NCBI GenBank assembly: GCA_034336665.1
Contig: JAPFBE010000002.1
Coordinates: 11,634,906 to 11,698,905, forward strand
Length of the DNA stretch: 64,000 nucleotides
Direction: 5' to 3'
Origin: Luscinia megarhynchos
Lineage: Eukaryota > Chordata > Aves > Passeriformes > Turdidae
Shown: piece after piece, positions 49,181-62,836 of the stretch
How positions within the stretch are numbered: the stretch's first letter is position 1
Layout: every line of letters begins with the position of its first letter
The notes under the pieces: generated by a model
Database searches by the model: none
Told to the model about the DNA's origin: nothing
What the model saw: the letters and a program-made list of their open reading frames with translations, nothing else
Program-made: the position numbers and the translations under genes

Positions 49181-52100
49181 AGGTACCTTCCATTTTAAAA
49201 TCTTCTTGGCTTTTTACCTTATAATTAGATTGATTATGGCTTTTAATCTCACTTTTTAATGTGGATTTTATTGTTAAGGATGATAGGTCCAAGGGGATTT
49301 TCACATATGAGATGACTGCTTTGGGAGTGATATGTATAAGAACTGCTGGATGCTGGAGATAAGCTTGACACATCTGGGAAGCAGTCTGTGTGTGGGTTCT
49401 GATGGGATGTGCCTCCAGTGGCTCCAACCACCACCTAGGGACAGTGTGAGCTCAGAGCTTGCTCGGTGCCCTTGACCTTACCCTGGCAGTGTTTCTGTTT
49501 GGCTTCCTTGGCCAGGTGTACCACCATTGTGAGGAAAATTCCCAACTGATATCTTCATCCTAAAAATCAGTCAGCACTCTGGGGTCTGTGTGTGAAAACA
49601 CACACCCAGGAACCTTTGCTCTGCTCATATCTGAGGTGATTCTGCTGTGGCAGCCTTTTTAATCCTAGGAATGTCAGGGTGGCAGTTTTAGATTACAAGT
49701 AACTATCTAGTGCTGTGCATGGAGAATGTAGCATCTCTAAAGGGAAGCCTGTGCAAGACAACCAACCCTACTCTGGCAGGCTGGAGGGGTATCTGTAAAT
49801 ACACACAGTCTGTGAGGTGCCTGATGTCCACATCTAGGCTTGTGGGGCTGTTCCTCCTTTATCATAACTCTTAACTCTACAAGCTTGTGCAAGGGAAGTG
49901 GTAATTGTGTCCTAACTAAGATTCTTTCTGGTGTAGTCTGATTTGTCAGGATAATGTGTCTGTCCCATGCTCCCATGTGTGCTCTGAACTCGCAGCATCA
50001 GCTTAGAGAATCTCAGGATTCCTTAATTGCATTCTCTGATGTGATCTCAAACCTAAGGTGCAGGCTTATGGTTCATGGGACTTGTTCTAGTTTATTGAAA
50101 ACAGTTTTTTCAGGTGTTCAAATGCAGATTTTTGTCTATGGGCCTTGGAATCACTTTAAAATCCTTGGTTTAGATGTATTTGTTTATTACATTGGTAAAA
50201 AAATCATCCAAACCACCTTGCTTTTGGGATTCAGCCATGGCATAGAGAACAAGAATTAACTTTGATAATATGGCCCAGGCTCTAGACCTTATCATCAGCC
50301 TAATCAGGCTGTCTGTGCCTTGCAACAAATTCTAAGAGTCTCACCTCAGCAAGCTTGGGATTGGCAGCTGGAGGCAGCCCATAGAAAATTACTGGTGGAG
50401 AAGGCTTCTCAGGCAGTCATGAAAGACACATTCATAGGAATACCTTGAGCTGTCTGGAGTCAGAATTTTCCACTGACATGATTTTTTTTTTCCCGGGACA
50501 ACACACAATTTTGAATTTCTCATGGCAAAATTTTTGTTTGCAGTTTCTCATTTCCTGGATGCCAGCCACAGACAAGAGAAATGGAATTCCATCTTCAAAC
50601 TAAGGAAGAAAACTGTGTACGTGGACACCCAGCTGTTGACCTGCATCTGTCTGATTTCATACACTTTGACAGTCAGTAGTGGAAGTGACAAAACCAAAAC
50701 ATCAAAATAATATACATGCCCAGATTAAAATGCAGCCTCCTTGCCAGATGTCTGATAACAATCTTCCTAATTCACTTGGTCCAATGCTTTAAGCAAATAA
50801 CAAATTAAGTGAAACTTCAGTCTTTTGTCAGTGAAGACCACAAACTGCATCTCACCACTACCAGAAAATGGAAATTGTACGTGCCTGTGTGTGGTCTATC
50901 CCTTATTCATCAATTTCCTCTCTATGGAGCTGCTTTTTCTGATTAGGTTTTCATTACAAACCAACTGCAAAACACTGATTTAAATAAAAGGAAAGCTTGT
51001 GTGTGGTATTGGCAGTTTTACTACTTAAGGAATATTAACTTGTGAGCATGGATTTGCCTGAACTTCATCTCCTGGACATTTTCTGGAGACCTGTTTTACT
51101 GAAAAACCCCTACCATATTGACACTTTTATGTCTGCTGTTCTCTCCATCAGTGCTTTTTTAGAATCCTTATGTGCTGCATACTCCTCAGTGTTGGCTTTA
51201 AGATCCAGATTTATTTCATGAGCAAAAATGGTTTTTAAAAAAGATGCCCTTAGGTAGATCAGAAATCTTCATCACTTTTATTGTAATATCATCCTGAAAT
51301 TACTTTATCCCTCGTGTAATTTCCCCAGAAATTATTTTTACCTAAATGATCTAAATTGTAACAAATGCAGATGTCTGTCAGGCAAAATAAAAAATAATAG
51401 TTATAGGTAAATTTGTATTTCAAGAATATTCCTCATATAAAATTAATGTAGTGCAACACATACACACACAAAGTAGTAAAAACAACAAAAACATTGAATT
51501 AGTGATTCAGATTCTGTTTCCAATTAAGTTGTTGTATGCCCAGAGCAATTCCACAGATTGCTGCATTATTACTTTTGATTTATTCTGGTATAATTAAGAA
51601 AAACTCATGTCATCAACTCCAATGGAAGCCACAGTCTGAAAATTTAAACTAGAGAATATACTTTGAGATAGTTTCTGACTAATGAATTGCAATATAATTC
51701 AGTATCAAAAGAAGCAGTGATTTAATACTAGTACCCTTTCACTGTCTTACCTTACTTTGTATTCCAGGTATGTATCCCAGTTAGAAAAAAACCCAAACCA
51801 AAGTACTAAGACTCTAACAAAAACATTTTTATTTTTTACTTTATAGGTAATATTTGTCTGCCAAGCATTAAGAATTAAATTTGTGTAACAATCCAAATCT
51901 CCAGACTCAGAGCAGGAAGAATTTATTATGACCCACTAAACTTTTTCAGAGTCCAGAATAATTGCATTTTACTCCATTTTTCTTATCCTGTTGCTTTTCA
52001 CTTGTTCTGTGAGTTATGACTCCTTATATCTTCTCACATCATCATTTTATTTGCTGTATATACCAAGTTGCATTTATCTATCACTCTTTCTGATAACAAT

Positions 52101-52848
52101 TGATTTTTGCATGGATCCTAACTATCCTAACAATCTTTCAAGGATTACTGCAAATTTGTCAAACTCATACAAATAGACATATTTTTGCCATTAATTCTTT
52201 ATCACCTGAGTCAGTTAAACCAGATTTTGAATTATGTCCAGCACAAGGACATACTTTCTGAAGAATTACTAAATACTCTGTCCTGACAGACAGAGCTTTA
52301 GATGGCAATATAAGCATGAACTGGCATGAGATTTTTTTGGTAGTCCCAGGACCTGTACTGCCAGCACCTCAGTTTTAGAAACCAAATTAAATACTGCTGG
52401 CCTCTTAATCAAACACCTTGCATCCTGCAACAAAATCTAGTAATCAACTAGCCAGAAAGGACTATAATTCTGTATTCAGTTTCTTTTTTTTTTTTCTCCC
52501 AGAGAAAAAGAGATAAATATCAAATTCACAGAGACCTACTGCTATTTCACTGCAGAATAATTAGATGGACCTTTCTTGATTCCTGGAGTACAGAATAAAA
52601 TACTTCTAGGTAATAGTGTCCTTTGTGCTGTTTTTAAGAGTCTGTGACTGATGCTTCCTCTTGCAAAGGCACACTTCCCTCTGTGATTAAATATTTACCA
52701 CAGTGAAAGAGCAGCAGAAGGACTAAGTGCCTCCAACTGGCTGTTGCAGAGGTCCATAAGGGACTACAGTACATATATAAATATTTTAAAAGATCAGGTC
52801 AGAGCAAGTGCCCATATCAGGCCATCTCCCTGAAGATCAGGGTGTGCT

Positions 52849-52888
52849 GTTTGTTGGTAGGCAGATGGATGTTTGCTTACCAACAAAC
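52849..52888. repeat. Perfect 11-bp inverted repeat
   Basis: GTTTGTTGGTA (52849-52859) and TACCAACAAAC (52878-52888) are perfect reverse complements around an 18-base loop. It may be a decayed miniature transposon end, a small hairpin RNA, or chance. No target-site duplication was found. Confidence 0.6.
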
Positions 52889-55800
52889 TAAGCCTCCACT
52901 TTACTTGCTGTGCCTTTGCTATAAATCACTTGTTAAATTATCACATTAATCATGCATATGAAGAGCTCTGCCTTGCCTGGTGATTAAGAAGGGCGAGAAA
53001 AAAGTAATTAAAGGTGCTACAATCTGTTTTGTTTGTCCTGGGTATTGTTATCGTTTTCAGGGTTCACTCACAGGAAGAAAATTCACATTTAATTCTTTCG
53101 ACCAAGAGGTCTCTGAATTTATGAGGATCCTAGGCACGCAGGAGCCATCTGTCTCTTCTTCCCCTGAAAAAACAAAATACAGGGCATCTTGCCCCAGGTC
53201 TGCTACCAAGAGCATTTGGAGGGAGTGGAAGGGAGTCAATAATGCTCTCCCAGGCTGGCTGCTGATCCAGGGCATAAGCTCATGCTCCAAGAGGAAGGTT
53301 GCCCAGTCCTTGGCTTATATCCTGAGGAAATTGACCATCTTTGAGAGGGTTTTTCAGTTTATGGCTGCTCATTTTTCCACCTTTCTGTGGGGAACAACTC
53401 TAATTTGGGGTCCTTCTAAAACCTGTGGTTGTGGAATTCATCTGGTCTGCCAGTACTCTCAGGAGAATCCCCTAGAGAACCCAGGGCTTGCAGACTTCTG
53501 TCTGCAGTTCTCATCCTTCTGGCTACTTCTTGTTTGTGGTAGTAGAATGAGCTGAGGGGAAGGAAAAAAAAAACCAAAACACCAGAAAAAAGACAAAGCC
53601 TGGAGAAGTGATGCTGTTGGAACAGATTTGGACCATCAGAATAATAATATTTTTTATACTGAGCTGTGGTGATATCAACGAATACAGCTCTGGATGTGAC
53701 GAGGAAACTAATCAATGGTTTATCAAATATATGTCTGAAAATAAAGCATGAGACAAGAATTTTTTTGCAACTGTCTGAGATTTGAGAACACATATTTGTA
53801 AGGTGTTACAAAATCTTATAGCAGTTTAAGGTATGTGAGTAAAACAGATTCATTGCTACTAAGACTGGGACAATGAACCTGCTTTGCAGTCAGGTGCTGG
53901 AAGATGTTTCACAGTTATTCCTGGTGGGTAATAGGACCTTCTCTTCAGCAATTTCTCTCACAGGAGTAGAGTAGGTTGTCTTTTTTGTTGTCAGGATAAA
54001 TAAAGAGGAATTTATGGAAGCTTAACAAAAAGTTTCTTTGATAAGAAGACATTACCAACACTAATGATTAGCAAAGAGAGGCTTGATCAAGGGTGGCACG
54101 TCCTGAAGCAGGAAGGTGGAAACTCAGTTCTGGAGGTTTTGGGCAACATCTTTTGTAAACTGCTCTCTTTGGTATGGTGCTCCTGTCTCTGCTTGAATGA
54201 CTCCCAGGGACCCAGCAGTGCAGCTATTGTTGGCAGAGCAACACCCACCACTTTTTAGAAAACATGAAGCAGGACAGACGAGCAGTAGAGAGTTTTTCTC
54301 TTGCCCTAATAAAACGCAAGCTGGTCTGTAATTTCTGCAGTGAAGGGTAGCACTGTATCTCCATGTGCAGCCTTGGCCCTGTTGAAGCTGTGTTCTGGTC
54401 AGACCCTCTGCAAACCATACCCAGCAGATGTTGGAAAGGCTGACAGCTCCCACCTGTGTTATATGGAAGAGATAAGATTTGTTTCTTTACTTTTAGGATG
54501 GAAAACAGCCTCAGCTGTGGCAGAAGACCGTGCAACCCCAGCATGGAAAACAGGTTGGAACAATGTGCATGGCTGGTAAATAGACTTCTTTTTCATATTT
54601 AACAGATGTACCCCTTGCCTCAAGGTTCAGACATGCACATGTTTTAGTCAATGCACACCAATCAGGATATGCCCTCTTCATAGCCAGTGCATTCAAAGAA
54701 GGACTACTTTTGGATCATATTGAAGAAGATGGGACAAGAATTCGGTGGTTATTTCTTTGGATGCATACAGATATATTTAAAATTGTGCTGATCTTGTAAT
54801 TGTGATATTTGTTTTCAGGAAGAGGGAAATCCATGAATATGCATTTCAGGCAGCATCTTGCTTTAAAAAATTTATGGCTACACACCTACATGAAACACCT
54901 TATCAGATTCATTTCTGGTGAAATGAATAATTATCAGCACACATCAAACAGGCCATCAAGCCACCTCTGATTTACTTGGCCAAGAAAAATTAAAGTTTTC
55001 CTTCTGATTATGATCACAATTATGTCAGAATAATAATTACTTTTTTCTGCACAGCAAGTACACTGCACTATTGGATTTCTACTTCTCAACATGTCAATCA
55101 TCTCAAAGGAATAATAATTTACCATTTCAACTCTATCAAATGTCCAGGACAGTATATGGCTGCTAGGGCCTGAATATGTTCATTTTCATTTAAAACTGTT
55201 TTGACTTCAGCAGTACCCAGAGATCTTATAGAGGGCTGAGATGATAAACACACTCCAAGATGTGGCCAAGGGCCAAGGAACAGTTGTTTCAATGCTTCAT
55301 GCTCTTGCTTTTTGACAGAGTCTTTAATAAAGCTGTGTCTCTCTGGATGGACCACAGTCTTGTAATCTAAAAAAACTCACAGTAGGGGAATCAACCAGGC
55401 TGAGAAACCCTGAGGGGACCTGAAAGAAATTTTTTCATTTTCTTGTCTTCTTTTCCTGTTTGGTTGGAAGGAAAATATTCTGTAAAATATTCCTGTGTTA
55501 AACAAAAAGTGTTAAAATTCCCTGTCCTTCTTCTCTTTTGTTTTTCTTCACAGACATAATGTTAATGGGAATTTTTCCAAATATGCCTACATGGGCTAAA
55601 AAGGTCTCCAGCCAACGTACCCTATTTTCAACGATAATTACTGCTATCTATAGCATGTGCCACAGATACATTTTTTAAAATAAAAAAATCAGAAAGGAGA
55701 TGAAACTGCAAAACAATGAGCATTATCCTTTAAAAATTCAGAAAAATGAGCATAATAATTGGCCATAAGAAAGGGAATGCCCAGAATTTTCATTCTTATG

Positions 55801-57259
55801 AGTTTACAGAGAAGAATAAAAGGAAATGCTTGCACTTGCTGAAGAAACTTAGAGGATGCAGAAGTTAAATCCTCCAGCAAATTAAATACATTGCAGAAAT
55901 ACAGAGAATTCCCTTAGGTCTTACCTATATCTTTCATCTGGGGTTGTCAAAGCACTTCTTACAACTTCAAGAACTGCTTTCATGCTGACATCTAGGGCAA
56001 TTACTCCTTAAACTTACCTTCTAGAAATATTTTGGCACAAAACGTCACAGAAGTTAGATCTTATAAGACTGGAGGTGGTGGTGTTGTTTTAATTAGAGGA
56101 ATGGTAATATTCTACATAAAAAGCCAATTGTCTGAAGAGTAAAACTGTATATGACCAAAACTATTCACAAATTTAGGATAAATTCAGAAAACTGTCTTTG
56201 CACAAAACTTTAATAATGATACACAGGGGATAACATAGCTGAGGAAACAGGTGCAGAAAATAATGATTATTCAATTGAATAGCTTGAAAATGTGGAACAA
56301 GTTCAGACAATGAAAATCTACTTCCTAGCAGAAAGGGGTGGGGAGGGCACATAAATGCTCACATGACTCAAGTAAAGATAAAGGCAAAGCAAAGACCTGA
56401 GTGCATATTTAACATCTCTGACTTCAAACCTAAGTGCCTTATGCTGACAGCTCGAGAATGGTGTATATGCCATGGTATGAAATACTGTGAGATGTGCAAG
56501 GTGCTTAACCTGCTTTTCTGATTAATGAGGAGAATTTAAGAACCATTCACATGTTTTAACTCAAAGGGACATATAACTGTATGGCTGTCTGGTTTAATTG
56601 CAGTGCAACATGTGATTAGGTCAAAGAAATTATGCAAAATAAAGACATAGTATGCCTTGAATTTGATTTTTATCTCTCCAAGTTACAAATGGGTTTCAAA
56701 GTAACCACAGATCATGTCATTCATAAAAGGAGTTTGGACTAACACAGGGACTATGCTATGGAAACTCAGTTGCAGCAGATTTCCTCTTCAAACAAAACTA
56801 AGGATTACTTCTGAAGTTTTAACTGGTAAACAGACATATAATTCAATAGGATGATTCTTGGACTGACTTGCTGAGAGAAGGTACTCAGAGTATTCAATCC
56901 TGATTTACAGCCAAGACTAAGAATAGGTGTCAGTATTTTTACTGCATATGATAAAAGCATGGAAGGTTGTACTGGATTTAAAATGTGTTTGGAGGATGTC
57001 AGTGAGAGATTATGAAAATTACTATGAAAAGAAAACAGTGGTATTGCCATACAATTTAATACTTTAATATTCAGAGTGTTTATTAGGTGTGCTTTCAGTT
57101 TTTGTGGGAGTATTCCTGACAAGCAGAAGAGCAGGTACCTCCACTGTGGTTTGAAGAGAAGCAGTGTCACGGGCATGCAGAAGAATTTGGGATGAATGAA
57201 CCCTCTGGAATTATGCCAGCCTGATTCAGAGAAGAACAATTGTAGTGAAATGACCATAG

Positions 57260-57321
57260 GTATGTAAATATACAGGACAGATATATAAATATACAGGACA
57301 GGTATATAAATATACAGGAAA
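57260..57321. repeat. Three-copy 21-bp minisatellite
   Basis: GTATGTAAATATACAGGACA is followed by two further copies of about 21 bp with 1-3 differences each (57280-57300 and 57301-57321). It is a small AT-rich tandem repeat. Confidence 0.85.
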
Positions 57322-57970
57322 ATTCAAAGATACTACATATATTACTTCTTTACTACTAAAAATTTTTCCTATTTTTCATAATGGATATTCCTTGCAGTTT
57401 CCTCAGAAACAGTGGAGCTTTAACTTCAGTGGGCTATGTTTTTAAAATTAGTATTTTACATGGATTACAGCAATAAACTGTAACTAAAGAGCAATATTTT
57501 CAAAATAAAGGCAGACCTCGGTGTTCCTGCAGAGGAATCTATCAGGACTTTGTCTCTTCCTTCTGAGATGGAGTTCTGGGCTAGATACACCTCCAACACC
57601 CAAAATGAGATGCCCTTGCTAACACCAACAGTTGCAGCTGGAGACACCTGAGCAAACACGGGTATCCTGGGCATGCTTTGCACAGAGCTTGTGCAGTACA
57701 GATCTGGAGTGACCTCCAACCCGGCCCAGAAGCTAAAAAGAACAAGAGAACTTCCCTAAAATTCACAAATGTTAATGGTAGCTCAGGAGATAAGGGACAA
57801 CGGGAACAATCTGAAATGAGAGAGGCTCAGACTCCCCATGAGGGTAGCCAAGCAGAGTGACAGAGAAATTGTGCAGTCTTGGAGCAGAGTGTAGGGCTGG
57901 GTGTCCTCCTTCCAACTTATTTACTCTGTGATAATGAACATGGATGGCACAGATGCTCATAGATGCTGCT

Positions 57971-58067
57971 AAAAAACTCAACAACAACAAAACCCACAAA
58001 AACCAAAAACAATAAAAAACAAAACAAAAAAATCCCAAACAAAATCCAACCAAAAGACCCCAAAAGC
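57971..58067. repeat. A-rich (CAA/CAAAA)n tract
   Basis: About 97 bp of A with regularly spaced C gives an almost G- and T-free plus strand. It might be the decayed tail of a retroposon, but no body is recognisable to its left. The minus-strand frame across it is Phe/Leu/Trp-rich and an artefact. Confidence 0.75.
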
Positions 58068-61000
58068 ATAAAAAGGCTTTTGTTTAATACAGCAGTTCTC
58101 TCTTGATAACTAGAAAGATGGTGTTGTGGAAGGCACAGACAAATATGTGTACTACAGTCTTTATAAATGATATATGAAGGATAACCAAAGGAAGTTAAAT
58201 TGCTCTCTCAGCAAGAGACCAGTGAAAACAGAAGGGATTTGGATGAAAAACAGGCTCTGAACTTGCATTGATTAGAACTTCACAGGTTTAATCAGAACGA
58301 ACTAATGTTAAAAAGTCACCTTAGTCAAGTAAAATGATTAAGTGGAAACACTTTTAAAGCCAGCAAAATGCTTCCTAAAAGAATATGACAGTCTGACAGA
58401 AAATAAGCATCTGGTAGCAGACTGAAGTGAGAGCAGCTACATAGAAGAAAGAAGAGAAATGGAATATTTTAGTTTGGTTTCAGTACAAGAGATCAATCAC
58501 AGGGAGCTGGTTGATCTTGGAGCAACTTGTTCTACAGTTGTTTTAGAAAAGGTGCTTAAGCACCCTATAATTTGAGCCTTGCTGTTCTTAAAACAACACT
58601 AGAACAAGGGAACTTAAGCAAAGATTTTAAAAACTCTTAGTGAACTCTAGTATTTGATTGGTTTATTATGACAGACACAGTACTCATAAAATGCAAATTT
58701 TCCCTGAATGAATCAGAAAATTATATATGAAGTTTGCTCAATTGATTGAACTCAAGGGACATCTTTTAAGTCAGATGGGCACAGAGCATCCTCATACCTG
58801 TTGTCAGGATAGGATCCCATCCACCAAGGAGTGCACAGACCTGGCAGTGTAAGCTATGGTTTGCAGAGTTCTCCAGCACTGTTGGGGAAAATGGATGTGC
58901 TGAACATATCCTCATCCCTCCCGAAAGTTCTCGTGCTGTTAAGTGAAACGAGAGAAATTTGAAAATGACAAAATATTTTGACTCGCTTGGCAATGTCAAA
59001 TTTCATTTTGACATTTCTGAAGCATTTCTACGAAACTGAACCCTTTCATGAATAATTTGAAAGCTTGGTTTTTTCATTTTAATTCTGGATGCAAACAAAC
59101 ACTGAAATATTTGAATTACCCATGCAGTGAAAACTGATTTTGGCCAATGCTGTTCTGTAATCAGTTTAGGCACTGAATGGATTTAATGATTCACAAACTT
59201 CATGTTATATGCCAAATATTTTTTCTTTCTCACTTGTACCTTGAGTATGGTAAAATAATTTCTTTAATCCTGACCTGCAATGGCCATGTGTAATACTGAC
59301 ACCTTTAGCTTTCTTTTCCCTGCATAAACATATTTGATCTTGCTTATTAGGAGTTGTGAAGCATAGTTGTCAATAAAGTGTAGTTTTTAGACCTCAGATC
59401 ATGATTTATGTAACATTAAGAGTAAGGTTTGCATATAGCCTGACTTATCTGCTGCTAAGGCAAGTGCATTTAGATATTTATCCAGAGCACAACATGAAAT
59501 TAATCCTCTCTTCACTTTTCTTGGTTTCAATCCCTTTCCTAGAATGATTTCTTCCTTTGCTGTCAGACCAGACCTCCTCTGGGGGCGAGGAAGGAATCCT
59601 GGAATAAATGATCATGTTTAATGAGAATTTTTTCCTGCCTATTAGAATTTTCTCTCTTAATTATCAGCATTAAAATCTCAGGCCGTACACATGCTGAAAC
59701 ATTTCCTGGGTTGTCAGGAATATATATCCTTAGAAACCTGGCCAGCAGTTTCTATAATCTTCACTGGGCATGAGGCCAGTGTGTGCCCAGACTAAATTCC
59801 CTTGCCATTAATAACAGCATAAAGTCATGGTGATTCTTGGAAGTTCACATCAAGCCCGAAAATCATCTGTTACTTGGGAGTTTGTATACAATGTCAGTGA
59901 ACTCTGAAAATTGAAGCTGAGGATCTTGCTGTGAATAATGACAAGCCTAAACATGATCAATAGCTGTGTTCCAAGAAGCCTGTGCACAGCTGGTGGCAAA
60001 ATAGGCACGTTTAATTTCCTCATATAGCTGTTTAATTTTAAAACATGTTGTGTATACATACACAAATCAGATTTTGAATTTGGTGCTGCGTGTAGCAATT
60101 ACAGCTGATCAGAGTGAAATCTCAGAAAAAGAAGAGAGAATAGGAATATTATTCAAGAATTTATCTATTTCATCTCCTTTGTCTCCTGCAGTGGTAGAAT
60201 TTAGATTGCTCGACATCCTCCAACAGATGTTATAAAGGAAACACTTGGCTATTTGGCCCAGATCTTCTACAGCACAACAAAGGTCAGCAGAACATTCGTA
60301 CCTATTTTCAATAGGCTGCTCCAGATCTTGCTTGTTATTGAATAGCAGAAACATTTGTTTCAAACTCATCTGATACTGTGCAAGTATAAATGTACAAGAT
60401 CAGAATGAGAGCCAGGGGAAAGCTTTGATAAACATTTCTTTTTTTTACAGAATGGTTTCTTACATTTTCAATCTGTTCTCAAAATGTAAATGTAAACTTT
60501 AACAGGAAAAATTACCTGAGCAAGAGATTGAATGTAGGTTCTAGCAGAAAAACACAAAAAATCTTGTGGATCTATTTACAGAAATGTGAACAAATGAAAT
60601 AATCTTCTTTTTCTCCAACACTATGATTAGCTATGGCTGTATTGATGAGACTGTGTTCAAAGCAGTGGCTTAGAACACAGTGGGATGTGTTGGTTTTTGT
60701 TTGTTTTTCTTTACTTAAGGTTAGCTGCTAATGGAAGGACTCTCAAAGACGAGTGATAAGTTGACCAAAGGCAGGCTCATTCACAAAGATCAATGGTCCA
60801 ACAGCACTCATCTATTATCTTGGACATTTGTGCATGGTAATCAATGGTCATCCATCTCTTTCCTGGAGGTCGATTATTCTTTCAAATTTTGTATGCTTGG
60901 TACCCTGGTGGAGAGCTTTTGATAATAACTGCACAAGCTTTTCCTTTTCTATTAAAAAATATACTAAATTATCTAAGCTATAAAGGATGTGGTTCTTCAA

Positions 61001-62303
61001 AATCTAAAGGAAATAACTGTTTGAACTGTGAAGTCAGCTCATGGCCATTTCTTCTTCATGATTTGAGGCTACACAGTTTTAAGTGCTTTTACCCATATTG
61101 ATTTTTAAATCAGTGAAACAAAAAAGTTTTAGAATAGAGTTTATTGTTTATGAAACTGAGTAAATCCATCTTGTAAGATGGCGTAAAAGATAATGCTGTC
61201 AGATGAGATTGGTGCAGTCTTGAACTTGCAGTAAAAATATGTGTCTTCCTGGAGAAGAAACTTAATCTACAATGCATCTGAAACAGGAGACAAAACTATG
61301 TCAAATGCATGTACCTCTAAACATTTAACTTGGCAACAGAATTACCATCCTTCTGGTAATGTAAGATCTCTGTCTTGATCAGATGAACCTAATCAAATAC
61401 CCCTCAAGACAGACCTTGAGCTGGGTGGAATAAACAGCCACCTGACAGTTTATGGGATATCTTGACAAGAGAGGAACAAGAGTTGTCCTTGGGATATTCC
61501 CCAGTGTGAAAAATACTCAGAGAAAGGCAGTATCTTGCTGATAACACAACCTATGCAGCTTTAATTGAAAGACTTCTCAGCTGGAACCAAATAGAAAATA
61601 CCTAGTTAGATTATCATCTTGCATAAAGCAAATGATTCCTCCTACTTTTATCTATTTGTGTTGTTTTTTCTTGAAAAAGAATTGTATCAAGATATTATCA
61701 GCAGGAATTCTAAAATTAAGTAAAAAATTAACCTTCATTAATATTAGTCTCATTTTTAATATTTTCCCTTTGATATACATTGCTCAGTTCTAATGCATCA
61801 GGTTTATGTAAGGACCTGCCTTATTTTTGTTTTCTAAGTGTTTAATGCATAGTGAAGATAGATGAAATAAGATATCCTATGCTGACAAGAAAAAAATTAA
61901 ATAGTAATTTATTAAGTGGTTTACATATCTAGTATTCTTACAGTAATATATTATTACATTATTGTATATAGATTTTTATTTTTAAAAAGTTAAGTTGTTC
62001 AAGAGAAAAAATAAGGATATTGATCCAAGATTGAGCACAGTTATTTGAATTCTCTTATAATAAAATGATGCAGCAAACTGGAAGCAAAAAAAATCAGGTT
62101 GAAATTATGTGAACAGACATCTCCTAAAGATTTTTTATTCAGATGAATTCTTGCTCTTGAAGAAGAAAACACTGGACATTCTCTGTATGTATATTGCCAT
62201 TTCTTTAGTGCCTAACCTCAGATGTGTCCCTGAGTGATTAGTATGACTGCAAAATGTAGACAGCAGGTTGATGCTATTCATTCAAAATTTTTTTATCACT
62301 TTC

Positions 62304-62340
62304 TAAGCTAAACTCCTCACAAAACTGAGGAGTAAGCTAA
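62304..62340. repeat. Hairpin flanked by 8-bp direct repeats
   Basis: The 8-mer TAAGCTAA occurs at 62304-62311 and 62333-62340. Between them lies ACTCCTCA, a 6-base spacer and TGAGGAGT, a perfect 8-bp stem (62312-62333). The direct repeats resemble a target-site duplication around a tiny palindromic insert, but chance cannot be excluded. Confidence 0.5.
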
Positions 62341-62349
62341 TGCATAACT

Positions 62350-62390
62350 AAAAAAACCCCAAAAAACCACAAAACACACACACACAAAAA
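62350..62390. repeat. A-rich (CA)n tract
   Basis: Runs of A with CCCC and CCAC spacers end in about six CA units. It is low complexity. Confidence 0.6.
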
Positions 62391-62816
62391 TAAGTCTCAT
62401 ATCTTGGTTAGTATCTCAGAGGACGACTGGCAAAACAAAGAACCCAAATGTTTCAGGTCTTGGTTCTGTTCCATAATAATTTTCACAGAAGACAAGTGTC
62501 ACTATGGAACTGCCATTCAAGTTAAGTGGAGCCTGCATTTCGTTTTGACTCTGAGGTGTCGATGTGCTGATTAGTTTTCTGATACAGCTTGGTTGTCAAC
62601 ATTTAAAACATTTCTTGGAAGGAGAAAAATAATTTTGAACAGAAGGCATTCTGTTATACCTATATTTATACATATTTCCCTGCACCCTCAAAACCTAGTT
62701 CTAAAGCAGTATTGGAAGAGCTGTCACCATCAGCTTGGAAACTGGTCCATTGACAGCATGTATCAATCAGTCGTCTCTCACAAGTATATAGGTTCTTTTT
62801 TTCTTTGTTTCATTTA

Positions 62817-62836
62817 TTTTTTTTTTTTTTTTTTTT
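62817..62836. repeat. Poly(T) tract of 20
   Basis: A pure T run of 20 follows a T-rich lead-in, and an A run of about 12 begins 38 bp later. No retroposon body is recognisable. Confidence 0.7.

Larger units (their letters stand above)
48001..57259. other. Non-coding stretch, no gene seen
   Basis: No supportable gene. The 191-codon frame at 52980-53555 is the longest outside a repeat but has no recognisable domain and no coding context. An AT-only tract lies at about 48500-48570, A/G runs at 49153-49180, an inverted repeat at 52849-52888 and a T-run near 52482-52495. The block at 56500-56650 has several AT-rich motifs and is a weak candidate conserved element. Confidence 0.7.

Noticed and set aside
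49582..49609. TGTGTGTG-AAAA-CACACAC hairpin
   Set aside because: Short alternating dinucleotides pair trivially; no further structure supports a function.
57590..57740. Weak resemblance to a CR1 3' tail (TGACCTCCAACCCGG)
   Set aside because: Only one short motif fits and the typical terminal octamer repeats are absent.
57772..58053. Hydrophobic minus-strand frame resembling a membrane segment
   Set aside because: The hydrophobic stretch is the complement of a CAA/CAAAA-rich tract, which reads as Phe, Leu and Val.
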